Shown: positions 7,105-14,884, counted from the first letter of the stretch. The stretch: 19,771 bases of DNA from an uncultured Pirellulaceae bacterium (GCA_934278005.1 CAKQWG010000049.1:1-19771); one strand, 5' to 3'. A program made the numbers and translations. The notes: generated by a model not told the origin, from the letters alone.

Positions 7105-8184
7105 ATGGCTCAGCTAAAAATCAAATCCGACGCGGCGCTCGATTTTCTGTCACTCGGCGCGCTCGTTCATCGGCTAGATCCGGGCATTATTCCATTCCGT
7201 AAAGCCCGCTCGTTTCAAGTACATGTATCGGGCGGCGAATACAATGCGGCCGCTAATCTGTCCGATTGCTTCGGCCTGAACACCGGTGTCGCTACCGCCA
7301 TGGTCAACTACGGCGTAGGCGAAATCGTACAGCGCGCCGTTCGCGAAGCGGGCGTGAAACCCTTCTATAAATGGTTCGATCACGACGGCGTGCGCGGCCC
7401 TAACATCGCCACCGTCTATAGCGATCGCGGTCAGGGCGTGCGACCGCCCGTAGTGTTCTACAATCGCGCTAACGAGGCGGGTGCGATGCTCAAGCCGGGC
7501 GACTTCGACTGGGATAAGATCTTCGCAGAGGGCGTCAAGTGGTTCCACTCCGGGGGCATCTTCGCCGCGCTGTCGCCTACGACGTCCGAGTTGATCGTGG
7601 AAGGTATGCAAGCCGCCCAAGCCGCTGGCACAATCACTTCCTTTGACCTGAACTATCGCGCCAAATTGTGGCAGACCATCGGCAGCGAAGCCAAGGGACA
7701 AGAGATGTTCCGCAAGATCGCGTCGAACTGCGACATGCTGGTAGGCAATGAAGAGGATCTACAGAAGGGTCTGGGCATGAAGGGCCAAGACGTCGAGAGT
7801 AAATCCAAGCTCGACCCCAACCAGTTCTTTAACATGATTGAGCAAGTCATCGAGCAGTTCCCGAACGTGAAGCTCGTGGCTACTACACTGCGCGAAGTCC
7901 ACTCGACCAACCGCCACGACTGGGCCGCAGTGCTGTGGTACGACGGCCAGCGTTACGTTACTCCTACACTGAGCCTAGACGTCGTCTGCCGCATCGGTGG
8001 TGGCGATGGCTTCGCCTCTGGGCTGATGTACGGCATGCTGGCTGGCAAGGAGCCGGAGCAAGCCCTGCGCTTGGGCTGGGCCCACGGCGCACTGCTGACG
8101 ACCTTCCCTGGAGACGTCAGCATGGCCAATCTAGCCGAAGTTGAAGCGCTGGCTGCCGGCGGTTCTGCTCGTGTCCAACGCTAA
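7105..8184 (+). CDS. kdgK: PfkB-family sugar kinase, probable 2-keto-3-deoxygluconate kinase
   Basis: Members of this ribokinase-like family phosphorylate sugars with ATP. The length (359 residues) and the pattern SGGEYNAAANLSDCFG near residues 43-58 fit the KDG-kinase branch, which makes KDG-6-phosphate for the Entner-Doudoroff aldolase. The catalytic-base motif is GGGDGF, with Asp301 as the likely base. The expected Asp six residues earlier (DTxGAGD or DRxGGGD in the family) is replaced by Cys295 (VVCRIGGGD). SFDLNYRAKLW near residue 178 matches the conserved FDxNxR element, and VGNEEDL near 213 matches the NxxE element. It lies 74 bp after the SDR gene and 13 bp before the deacetylase, consistent with one operon. 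The substrate is inferred from family branch and context. Confidence 0.85.
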   Translation: MAQLKIKSDAALDFLSLGALVHRLDPGIIPFRKARSFQVHVSGGEYNAAANLSDCFGLNTGVATAMVNYGVGEIVQRAVREAGVKPFYKWFDHDGVRGPNIATVYSDRGQGVRPPVVFYNRANEAGAMLKPGDFDWDKIFAEGVKWFHSGGIFAALSPTTSELIVEGMQAAQAAGTITSFDLNYRAKLWQTIGSEAKGQEMFRKIASNCDMLVGNEEDLQKGLGMKGQDVESKSKLDPNQFFNMIEQVIEQFPNVKLVATTLREVHSTNRHDWAAVLWYDGQRYVTPTLSLDVVCRIGGGDGFASGLMYGMLAGKEPEQALRLGWAHGALLTTFPGDVSMANLAEVEALAAGGSARVQR

Positions 8185-8197
8185 GCGGAAAAGCTGT

Positions 8198-8974
8198 ATG
8201 ACCACCAACTCCGTTCTAGCCATCGCGGCTCACCCGGATGACATCGAATTTGTCATGGCAGGCACTTTGCTGCAATTATCGCAGCGGGGTTGGCAGGTCC
8301 ACTACTTCAATATCGCCAACGGCTGCTATGGATCGCAGACGTTGGCCCCGGACGAGTGCGCTCAGGTGCGGCTGGCCGAAGCCCAAGCCGCAGCCGAGCT
8401 GCTGGGCGCTACGTTCTACCCACCGATCTGCGACGACATGAACATCATGTACACGCAAGAACTGCTGCAGCAAGTCGCCGGCGTGGTGCGCCAAGCCCAG
8501 CCGCAGATCGTGTTAACGCACGCTCCACTAGACTACATGGAGGATCACCAAAACGCCGCTCGGCTAGCGGTCAGCGCGGCCTTCACGCGCGGCATGCCGG
8601 GCTTCCCTACGCTTCCTCCGCGGCCCGCGTTGGACACGCCCGTAGCCGTCTACCACGCTCAGCCGCACGGCAACTGTACGCCGCTGGGCGAACTGGTCAC
8701 TCCAAGCCACTTTGTCGACGTTAGTCAACTGGTCGATCGCAAGCGAGAGCTGCTTGCGGCCCACGTCAGCCAAGACCAGTGGTTGGGCGCCAGCCAAGGC
8801 ATCAGCGCCTATCTGGAGACCATGCTCGAGCTCAATCGACAAGTGGGCCAGCTCAGTGGCCGGTTTGCATTGGCCGAGGGCTGGCGACAGCATCTCCACT
8901 TGGGCCTCTCCCCGGCCGGCTTTGATCCACTGCGCGACGCGCTCGATTCAGCCATCGCCTTGGTCCAAAAGTGA
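8198..8974 (+). CDS. PIG-L/LmbE family zinc deacetylase
   Basis: This family removes N-acetyl groups from glycoconjugates such as GlcNAc-PI, mycothiol precursors or other N-acetyl sugars. From the ATG at 8198, 13 nt after the kinase stop, the protein has 258 residues. Zinc ligands are visible: AHPDDIE at 11-17 supplies His and Asp, and DYMEDHQNA around 112-120 supplies the third His (His117). THAPLDYMEDH is the usual second block. The open frame reaches back to 8141, inside the kinase gene, but the downstream ATG gives the family-typical N-terminus TNSVLAIAAHPDD. It is the last gene of the cluster and its stop is 4 bp from that of hflC. The substrate is unknown; position suggests a deacetylation step in sugar catabolism, which is inference. 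Confidence 0.9.
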   Translation: MTTNSVLAIAAHPDDIEFVMAGTLLQLSQRGWQVHYFNIANGCYGSQTLAPDECAQVRLAEAQAAAELLGATFYPPICDDMNIMYTQELLQQVAGVVRQAQPQIVLTHAPLDYMEDHQNAARLAVSAAFTRGMPGFPTLPPRPALDTPVAVYHAQPHGNCTPLGELVTPSHFVDVSQLVDRKRELLAAHVSQDQWLGASQGISAYLETMLELNRQVGQLSGRFALAEGWRQHLHLGLSPAGFDPLRDALDSAIALVQK

Positions 8975-8978
8975 TAGC

Positions 8979-10070
8979 CTAGCGAGTGTCCTGAGTGAGT
9001 TCCGATGCGTCGGAGCTGGGAACTGGCTCTGTCTGAGGCACCTGCATGCGATAGAACTGCTTGAGGAAGTCGTGATCGGTGGTGAGCACCAATTCGGTCT
9101 GCTCGTCGAGCGACTTTTCGTAGGCTTCGAGCGTGCGTACAAAAGTGTAGAACTCGCCCACTTCGCTGATGGCATCGGCATAGCTGCGAATAACTTCCGC
9201 ATCGGCTTTGCCTCGCGTGATGCTGGCTGTTCGCTGCCCTTCGCCCTGAATACGCTCGATTTCAGCATGCGTCTTATTGAGGATCTCCATCTTCTGCTGT
9301 TCGCCAATTTTCACGTTGTGCGCGCTAAATGATTCCCGCTCGGCAATCCATCGCATGAAAGTTTGCCGGCGTACGGTCTCGACGAAATCGATATGCGAGA
9401 TGCCCACATCGACCAGCTCGATACCGCGCGAGCCGGCTTCGTCGCCGTCGACGTTGGCCGCCAGCGAATGCCTAGCGGCGATGTTGATTTTTTCCAGGAT
9501 GGCTTGGCGGCCAACCAGGCTGCCGGTTTTGGGCGCGGCCGCTGCCAATTCCGACTCGGGCAGCACCTGCTGGAGGATTTCCAGGTCCGCTTCACCACCT
9601 TCGATTTCAGCCATTTTCATCTCTCGATTGGTACTTCGCACCAGATCCTCCAAGTCGTACTTGGTGATCACATCGCGCATGGCGCCACGTGCGAACTGAG
9701 CCACTCGATTCTCGGCATTGTCCATTGTCCGCATGCGTTTGACAAACGCGATTGGGTCGCTGACCTTCCACACAGCCCAGGGCACGATTTCAATTTTTTT
9801 ATTGTCCTTGGTGGGTAGGTCAGCGAGAACTTCCGTTGAATCGTCGTCTCCCCAGAACTGCAGCGTACTGGGTAGAAAACGGACGGTCTCGATGAGCGGA
9901 ATTTTAAAATAGATTCCTGGCTGCTGTTTGGCGCGGACGGGTTCACCAAACCGCAGCACGACAGCCAACTCCCTTTGATCGACAACGTAGACCAAGACGG
10001 TTGAAAGCAGAAATAGCAGACCCAGGACGGTCAACGTCCTAACGATCCATTGCACAAGTCGTTGCGACAT
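8979..10070 (-). CDS. hflC: HflC-like prohibitin-type membrane protein
   Basis: HflC and HflK form a large membrane-anchored complex around the FtsH protease and modulate its action on membrane proteins. This 363-residue protein has an N-terminal transmembrane helix at about 9-30 (LTVLGLLFLLSTVLVYVV). The SPFH/band-7 domain opens DQRELAVVLRFGEPV, with PGIYFKIPLIETVRFL following, and continues to the HflC block SHIDFVETVRRQTFMRWIAERE (split here as SHIDFVETVRR and QTFMRWIAERE). A helical region contains EGQRTASITRGKADAEVIR-like sequence near 280-300. Between about residues 160 and 215 there is a long Ala/Glu-rich insertion (GEADLEILQQVLPESE and beyond). The C-terminus is cytoplasm-like, acidic and polar. 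It is the second gene after hflK. The ATG at 10070 has no strong ribosome site. Confidence 0.92.
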   Translation of the reverse strand: MSQRLVQWIVRTLTVLGLLFLLSTVLVYVVDQRELAVVLRFGEPVRAKQQPGIYFKIPLIETVRFLPSTLQFWGDDDSTEVLADLPTKDNKKIEIVPWAVWKVSDPIAFVKRMRTMDNAENRVAQFARGAMRDVITKYDLEDLVRSTNREMKMAEIEGGEADLEILQQVLPESELAAAAPKTGSLVGRQAILEKINIAARHSLAANVDGDEAGSRGIELVDVGISHIDFVETVRRQTFMRWIAERESFSAHNVKIGEQQKMEILNKTHAEIERIQGEGQRTASITRGKADAEVIRSYADAISEVGEFYTFVRTLEAYEKSLDEQTELVLTTDHDFLKQFYRMQVPQTEPVPSSDASELTQDTR

Positions 10071-10122
10071 GAATTGATTTCGAGTGAAGGTAAAACTATC
10101 GGTGGTGGAGAGAGTTAACCGT

Positions 10123-10156
10123 TCAATGCGGAGTACCTGTCGGCCTAACGCATTGA
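10123..10156. repeat. 8-bp inverted repeat between hflK and hflC
   Basis: The arms TCAATGCG (10123-10130) and CGCATTGA (10149-10156) are exact reverse complements around an 18-nt loop, in the 131-bp spacer between the two genes. It could be an operator, a transcript-stabilising hairpin that sets the relative levels of the two subunits, or chance. Confidence 0.5.
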
Positions 10157-10201
10157 TGCGCCGAGCAATTTGGCTTGCCGGCAGGTTTGAGCAATCCGCG
10201 T

Positions 10202-11194
10202 CTACTTAGCTGAGTCATTGAGATTTAGCATGGGCAACAAGCCTTTGAGCTGTTCGTCAAGGATGACTTTGCGGCCCCCGTTGGCAAACACGCGTTCCAT
10301 GGTCTCCAAGTACATTCGCTGACGAGTGATCTCAGGAGCCAGTTTGTAGCTTTCGTATTTAGCCAGCAGGGCGGATATTTCACCTTCGGCCTCAGCCAAT
10401 CGTCGCGATGCGTAGCCTTCCGCTTCGCGTACCAGTTTGTCGCTGTTGGCGTGCGCCAGTGGCAGCAGGCTGTTACGCTCGCGAGTGGCCTCGTAGATCA
10501 ATTGGCCCTTCTCCTGGATCGATGCGTTGACTTGATCAAAGGAGGGTTTAACCACGTCGGGCGGAGTCACGCGCTGCAGCTGTAGATCGGTGATTTCGAT
10601 ACCCGCGTTAAAGTCCGCCAGGGCTCGTTTCATTTCGTCCAGAGCCGCCAGGGCGATCTCTTCGCGTTTGCCGGTCAAGGTTTCGTCGGCCGAATAATCA
10701 CCTACGATGCGGTGCATCGTGGAGCGGGCTACTGCCACCAATGCCTGCTGCAACTGATCTTCGCTGAAGCTAAAGATGTACTTCTCAGGCTCGACAACTC
10801 GCCAGAATACGTTCCACTCCACCACGGCGGCGTACAGATCGCCAGTTAAAATCAGCGCCTGATCATCGCTGCGGCCGCTCAGTGGCTCGCTGCCCGTGGC
10901 CGCGCCGTCGGCGATTCCCCAGGGCAAACGCAAGCTGCGCTCGCTCATGTCGACCAAGACCCGCTGATCGACCGCCGGAATCTTGAAACGCAGGCCCGGC
11001 GGCTGAGTCGAATGGTACTTGCCGAATCGCAAGACGACAGCCTGCTCGTGCGCATCGACGACATAGGCGGCGCTCCAAGCGATGTAGGCCACGACGAGCA
11101 AGCCAACCGCAACTGCTGCCGCAGCAATCAAGCTGGACAACTGCTGCGGCGATAGATCACCCCAGTCAAAATTGCTGTGAGGATGTCGAGGCAT
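10202..11194 (-). CDS. hflK: HflK-like prohibitin-type membrane protein
   Basis: This is the HflK partner of the HflKC complex that controls FtsH. From ATG 11194 it has 330 residues. A polar N-terminus (PRHPHSNFDWGDLSPQQLSS) is followed by a transmembrane helix at about 22-44. The SPFH domain opens VVDAHEQAVVLRFGKYHSTQPPGLRFKIP in pieces VVDAHEQAVVLRFGKY and PPGLRFKIPAVD, with the HflK-typical phrases DLYAAVVEWNVFWRV and DLQLQRVTPP. A long charged helical part (REAEGYASRRLAEAEGE) follows, which forms the stalk in this family. An extension to 11284 is possible in frame but lacks the family-like start. E. coli HflK is about 420 residues; this version lacks most of its Gly-rich N-terminus and its long C-tail. 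It is transcribed before hflC. Confidence 0.92.
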   Translation of the reverse strand: MPRHPHSNFDWGDLSPQQLSSLIAAAAVAVGLLVVAYIAWSAAYVVDAHEQAVVLRFGKYHSTQPPGLRFKIPAVDQRVLVDMSERSLRLPWGIADGAATGSEPLSGRSDDQALILTGDLYAAVVEWNVFWRVVEPEKYIFSFSEDQLQQALVAVARSTMHRIVGDYSADETLTGKREEIALAALDEMKRALADFNAGIEITDLQLQRVTPPDVVKPSFDQVNASIQEKGQLIYEATRERNSLLPLAHANSDKLVREAEGYASRRLAEAEGEISALLAKYESYKLAPEITRQRMYLETMERVFANGGRKVILDEQLKGLLPMLNLNDSAK

Positions 11195-11638
11195 GACGGC
11201 AAATCCAATAGTGAGGGAGTAAAGACCAACCGGGCGGTCGTGGGTGTTCACAACCCTAGCCCTGTGTTGGCTGCTACTTGGCATGCTACCTCAAGCTGGT
11301 CAGCTTTGAAGTGCAAATACCGGCGGCCTGCCCGAATACTCCTCAAAACCCGCAATATACCTCGTCTGAGCATATCGCCTGCCCCAATGCTCAACCCCTG
11401 CATTAGCCACTGCTTGTCTATCCAAACAATGCGAAAGCGAGTAGTGTACTTCGGCATAAGCACCCGCGCATAAGGTTCGACACATAATCAGCCGTTTTGG
11501 CGTTAGCCACGGTTAGCCGTTTTGGCGTTAGCCACGGTTGATTGAAAAAACAGCAGACTTATGCGTGGGTGACACCATTCCAGGCCGCTTGAGCGTAAAA
11601 CAGTTCGTCGAGTCAGTCGTAATACGAAGAGAATCAAC
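11195..11638. other. Divergent gap between hflK and rph, with a tandem repeat
   Basis: This 444-bp stretch holds the promoters of two divergent genes. Its only clear structure is the 25-bp tandem pair at 11491-11540. I see no credible gene; the small open frames in it match no family and have no ribosome site. Confidence 0.5.
11491..11540. repeat. 25-bp direct tandem repeat, two copies
   Basis: Copies at 11491-11515 and 11516-11540 differ only in the last base. The unit begins GCCGTTTTGGCGTTAGCCAC. Each copy can fold as TGGC-GTTA-GCCA with an outer CCG/CGG pair, making a small hairpin. From memory, repeats of this kind are widespread between genes in planctomycetes, but I cannot verify that here. 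It lies about 100 bp before the rph start. Confidence 0.9.
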
Positions 11639-12349
11639 ATGGCATCCGCCGCGATCCGCCCAGTAAAGATTAAGCGCAAATTCACTCGCTCTAGCCCCGG
11701 CAGCGTGCTCTACCAAAGCGGAGAGACGATCGTGCTGTGTACGGCGAGCGTACAGTCACAGGTGCCGCCGTGGATGGTCGGCAAGGGAACGGGCTGGGTC
11801 ACGGCCGAGTACAACATGCTGCCGCATAGTACCGACAAAAGAAAGAGCCGCGACAGAGCCGGTAAAATCGATGGCCGGACGACCGAAATTCAGCGGCTGA
11901 TCGGCCGCAGCTTGCGGGCCGTCGTCGACATGCAGAAGCTCGGAGAACGGATGGTAACGGTCGACTGCGACGTACTGCAGGCCGATGGCGGGACGCGCAC
12001 GGCGAGTATCACCGGTGGCTTTCTCGCTCTGCTGGATGCCTTGGCGGGTGAATTCCGCGGCGTAGCTCGAGCCGATCATCCGGTCCGCGACAGCGTCGCG
12101 GCCATCAGTGCCGGCATCGTCGACGGCAAGCCGGTGTTGGATCTCGATTACGTCCAGGATGTCCGCGCGGCCGTCGATATGAATGTCGTCATGACTGGCT
12201 CAGGCCGTTTCGTTGAAATCCAAGGCACCGGCGAAGAAGCAACCTTTGACGATGCAGAATTGGCCGCCATGCTCAAGCTGGCCCGCAGCGGCATCAAAGA
12301 GCTGACGGCATTGCAGCAAGCTGCGTTGGGAAAGCAATGGCCGCTGTAG
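11639..12349 (+). CDS. rph: Ribonuclease PH
   Basis: RNase PH trims tRNA 3' ends by phosphorolysis and also processes other small RNAs. The 236-residue product shows nearly all of the family pattern: RPVKIKRKF, SVLYQSGETIVLCTASV, GWVTAEYNMLPHST, GRTTEIQRLIGRSLRAVVD (split here as GRTTEIQRLIG and RSLRAVVD), DCDVLQADGGTRTASITGG, DLDYVQD, and MNVVMTGSGRFVEIQGT. The N-terminus is short: family members usually have an Arg-x-x-Gly-Arg segment before RPVKI, which is missing here even in the open upstream frame. The ATG at 11639 is preceded by a modest ribosome site (AAGAGA). The gene ends 8 bp before the stop of the convergent membrane-protein gene. Confidence 0.95.
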   Translation: MASAAIRPVKIKRKFTRSSPGSVLYQSGETIVLCTASVQSQVPPWMVGKGTGWVTAEYNMLPHSTDKRKSRDRAGKIDGRTTEIQRLIGRSLRAVVDMQKLGERMVTVDCDVLQADGGTRTASITGGFLALLDALAGEFRGVARADHPVRDSVAAISAGIVDGKPVLDLDYVQDVRAAVDMNVVMTGSGRFVEIQGTGEEATFDDAELAAMLKLARSGIKELTALQQAALGKQWPL

Positions 12350-12357
12350 GGCTCTAC

Positions 12358-13542
12358 CTAGCTGTTTGGGTCCGATTCGCTGGTAGGTGACACAGTGCCT
12401 TCGCCGGGCAGTGAAGAGGATGGCGACGAGGATGGCGACGTCTGAGCCGGCGATGGCGGCGGTGGAGGTGGCGTATTGGGGATGTGTGGCAGCGATCGCT
12501 GGACCGGGCTCTCGATTGCGTCGAGCTCATCCAGCTCGACACCGTCGACCGACTTGCGCAGTATTAGATAGATAGCTGCAGAGGCGCTCCAGAAAAAGCT
12601 AAACCAATATGCCGCCAGCAGGCTCATGCTAAGCCAGTTGCCCCCCAGGACGTACGGCCGGACAGCGATGTGAGGATTGGCCAATAGGTAAGCCCCACGC
12701 ATCAACCACCAACCTGAAGTGAGCGTCCAATAGACCAGCTGTTCGCCCACTAAGCCAATCAATAGTAGGCAGACCGCCAGCAGGGCCGCCAGCAGCGGCC
12801 GCTGAAAGAAATAAGCGTTTGAGCGGCTGAAGCCCTCAAATGCATCCGCCTTCTTCTCGGCGGCGATGGCACACGCGCTGAGCGGAAAACACACGATGGC
12901 GCTCAGCACAAAGCGACCGATGGCGAACACGACGGGAAAGCACAGTAGCAGCAGCACACCCGAGATCGTCGCGCCGACGGACCCCAGGCGGCCGATGGCC
13001 CCCAACACAAAAAATGGCACCAGCAGAGCTGCGATGGCTACAAAGTGCATGCCCATCGACCACAGATAACTCTTCCAGCGCGAGCCCACGATGCGGACAG
13101 CTTGTCCCCACTCGGATACAGTCCGCTGCCCTAGCTCCACTAAGCTGCGCCGCGCTAAGATGCCGCCGAACACTCCGAATACTAAGGTTAGCCACAGTAG
13201 TACAAAGGATAAAAAGGCCAGTTCACGCCAGCCCATGTGTTCAAACGACAGCAACGATTGCTTGGCGTGCGTGGCCCATGTGACTAGTGGGGGCATCCAA
13301 CTAATAGCCGCTGGGTACGGCCCTGCCTGCGTCCAGCTAGGCTGCCAAGCGGGTGCAAACAGACGCTCTCCTAGCTGCAGGCCAGCCGCTGCCAACAGCA
13401 TCGCGACCAGCCCCAGAGCCAGCGCGTTCATCCGCACAGCGGGGCCTAGTGCCCGCGTCAAAGGATACCACCACCAGGCCGAGCGATCCCAATCGATCTC
13501 GACGCGCGGCACATGCCGGTCCTCAAACGGAACTTCTTCCAT
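12358..13542 (-). CDS. Multi-pass membrane protein of unknown function with Pro/Ser-rich tail
   Basis: I do not recognise a characterised family. The 394-residue protein has a polar N-terminus (EEVPFEDRHVPRVEIDW) and about seven hydrophobic segments: roughly 38-60, 108-130, 165-185, 190-225, 247-275 and 300-325, the last group broken by short loops. A conserved-looking internal motif is ADAFEGFSRSNAYFFQRPLLA, given here as ADAFEGFSRS and NAYFFQRPLL. The last membrane segment is followed by LRKSVDGVELDELDAIES and then a low-complexity tail of Pro and Ser (PPPPPPSPAQTSPSSSPSSS). The tail is probably disordered and cytoplasmic. The ATG at 13542 is preceded by GAG. The gene follows yacG by 66 bp on the same strand. 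The layout resembles uncharacterised planctomycete membrane proteins. No function is assigned. Confidence 0.8.
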   Translation of the reverse strand: MEEVPFEDRHVPRVEIDWDRSAWWWYPLTRALGPAVRMNALALGLVAMLLAAAGLQLGERLFAPAWQPSWTQAGPYPAAISWMPPLVTWATHAKQSLLSFEHMGWRELAFLSFVLLWLTLVFGVFGGILARRSLVELGQRTVSEWGQAVRIVGSRWKSYLWSMGMHFVAIAALLVPFFVLGAIGRLGSVGATISGVLLLLCFPVVFAIGRFVLSAIVCFPLSACAIAAEKKADAFEGFSRSNAYFFQRPLLAALLAVCLLLIGLVGEQLVYWTLTSGWWLMRGAYLLANPHIAVRPYVLGGNWLSMSLLAAYWFSFFWSASAAIYLILRKSVDGVELDELDAIESPVQRSLPHIPNTPPPPPPSPAQTSPSSSPSSSLPGEGTVSPTSESDPNS

Positions 13543-13608
13543 CAGGCTCTATTTCTTAAGGTGGATATTGTTGTATTTAGCAGCCCGTCAGCAGCCCGCT
13601 CACTGGCA

Positions 13609-13839
13609 TTAGGCATCGTGCCAACCGGGCGGCAGCTGGGGAGAATTGCCCGCAGCCGAGTCCGGTTGATCTTCGTCGGACGGCTCGCAAGGTAACTGAT
13701 GCTCTTCGTTTAGCCAACGCCCTAAGTCGATCAGTCGGCATCGCTCGCTGCAAAATGGTAAGTACTTGTCGCTAATTCCCGGCTCAGCCAACATATCGCA
13801 GGTCGGGCAACGCGGTCGAAATTGGATCGTGTCAGTCAT
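13609..13839 (-). CDS. yacG: YacG-type zinc-binding protein (DNA gyrase inhibitor family)
   Basis: YacG is a small zinc protein that binds GyrB and inhibits gyrase in E. coli. From ATG 13839 the product has 76 residues with the four-Cys motif C11-x2-C14 ... C30-x3-C34 (RCPTCD and PFCSERC), followed by [12 protein letters not shown], which is the family signature. The C-terminus is acidic, Pro rich and longer than in many homologues, ending PPGWHDA. The frame is open to 13944, but that extra sequence is not family-like and the downstream ATG is preceded by AAAGGT. E. coli yacG usually sits near coaE; here it sits upstream of an unknown membrane protein. Gyrase inhibition has not been shown for planctomycete homologues. 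Confidence 0.88.
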   Translation of the reverse strand: MTDTIQFRPRCPTCDMLAEPGISDKYLPFCSERCRLIDLGRWLNEEHQLPCEPSDEDQPDSAAGNSPQLPPGWHDA

Positions 13840-14047
13840 CGTCGAATCTACCTTTGTTCCCTGCTTGTTATTCGGGAGAATAATACCACAGTATAGGCCT
13901 TTGTGCACGCTGCAAAAATCGCGCTCGCAGTTGCAGATGGGCAAATCCGATAGTAGCCACGACGTAGGTTTTTGCCTGGCGGATTCTCAACCGCAGCGGC
14001 CGAGCCGGCTAGGCTTAGACTACCCACCGCGAGGCTAGCTTCTTCAA

Positions 14048-14884
14048 TCAGCTGCTCACAGGCTCGGCGGTCAGAAACTTGCGGATGAGCGGCAACCTCA
14101 GCAGTAGGGCGGTCACGGCAAACGCGATAGCCGCCCCGGCCAGTACGTCGGTGGGATAGTGCGCCCCGCTGACAATCCGCTGCAGCGAGGCTAGGCAGGC
14201 AAAGCAGGCAAACAGAATCAACCCGCGTGGAAAGACCAGCGTCAGGCCAAGAGCTAATCCCCACGCAGTAGCAGAGTGGCCTGAGGGGAAACTGCGCTGC
14301 CGTGAGTCGGTCAGGCGAACTGGCACGAGTTCGCGGCCATCGGCCAAGCGCGGCGCAGCTGCGCCGCTTTTGAAATCGAACTCGCCCGGCTTAGCTACCC
14401 GGATCAGCTCAGCTGAATGCGGGCGGACCCGTGGAAAGCAGCCCTTAAGCAGGTTGGAGGTCAGGCCACATGCTAGCGTGATAATCATGGCGGCACACAC
14501 CGCCCGGCGGCGCGTGGGAGCCAGCACATAGGCTGAAATCAAAATCGCAGCCGCTCCTAAGCTGTGCGCAAACGCCTCGCTCAACATAATCGCTTTGGCG
14601 ATGTCCCCTGGTAGCTTCCAATGACGCAGCGATGAAGATACGGGCAAGTCGATACTGATGGCGGCTATGCCCAGCAAGGCTGTGACTAGGCCAGCCACGA
14701 GCAGTCGCGAGCTGCCACCGCGCCCATGCAAGACCATCGCAGCGGCCACTATCCAGGCCTGATGCCCAGGAGCCTGATGCGCAGGAGCCTGATGCGCAGG
14801 AGCCTGATGCGCAGCTTGGGCGTCCGGCAAGTGTCCGTCTTTCGCCTGATTGTCTATGTGCATCGCTCGCGTAGTTTTTGCCAT
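14048..14884 (-). CDS. PAP2-superfamily membrane phosphatase
   Basis: PAP2 enzymes dephosphorylate lipid phosphates such as phosphatidate or undecaprenyl pyrophosphate at the membrane. The 278-residue protein shows all three catalytic blocks: KGCFPRVRP (Lys147, Arg154), PSGHS (200-204) and RIVSGAHYPTDV (Arg236, His242, Asp246). Several membrane segments lie at about 60-80, 105-122, 128-146, 205-230 and 245-265. The N-terminal 40 residues are unusual: cytoplasmic-looking and containing AHQAP repeats coded by a 15-bp DNA repeat. The substrate could be a carrier lipid needed for envelope synthesis, but the sequence does not say. The start is 54 bp from that of the divergent coiled-coil gene. Confidence 0.92.
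   Translation of the reverse strand: MAKTTRAMHIDNQAKDGHLPDAQAAHQAPAHQAPAHQAPGHQAWIVAAAMVLHGRGGSSRLLVAGLVTALLGIAAISIDLPVSSSLRHWKLPGDIAKAIMLSEAFAHSLGAAAILISAYVLAPTRRRAVCAAMIITLACGLTSNLLKGCFPRVRPHSAELIRVAKPGEFDFKSGAAAPRLADGRELVPVRLTDSRQRSFPSGHSATAWGLALGLTLVFPRGLILFACFACLASLQRIVSGAHYPTDVLAGAAIAFAVTALLLRLPLIRKFLTAEPVSS
14761..14805. repeat. 15-bp tandem repeat inside the PAP2 N-terminus
   Basis: Three units start at 14761, 14776 and 14791 (GATGCGCAGGAGCCT with one change in the first), and a partial fourth follows at 14806. They encode the AHQAP repeats of the phosphatase N-terminus. Fifteen base pairs keeps the frame, so unit number could vary without frameshift. Confidence 0.9.

Noticed and set aside
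7174..7701. A 175-codon minus-strand frame inside the kinase gene
   Set aside because: It is antisense to a clear PfkB kinase and shows no family pattern.
8712..9332. A 206-codon plus-strand frame across the deacetylase and hflC ends
   Set aside because: It overlaps two firmly identified genes in another frame and strand.
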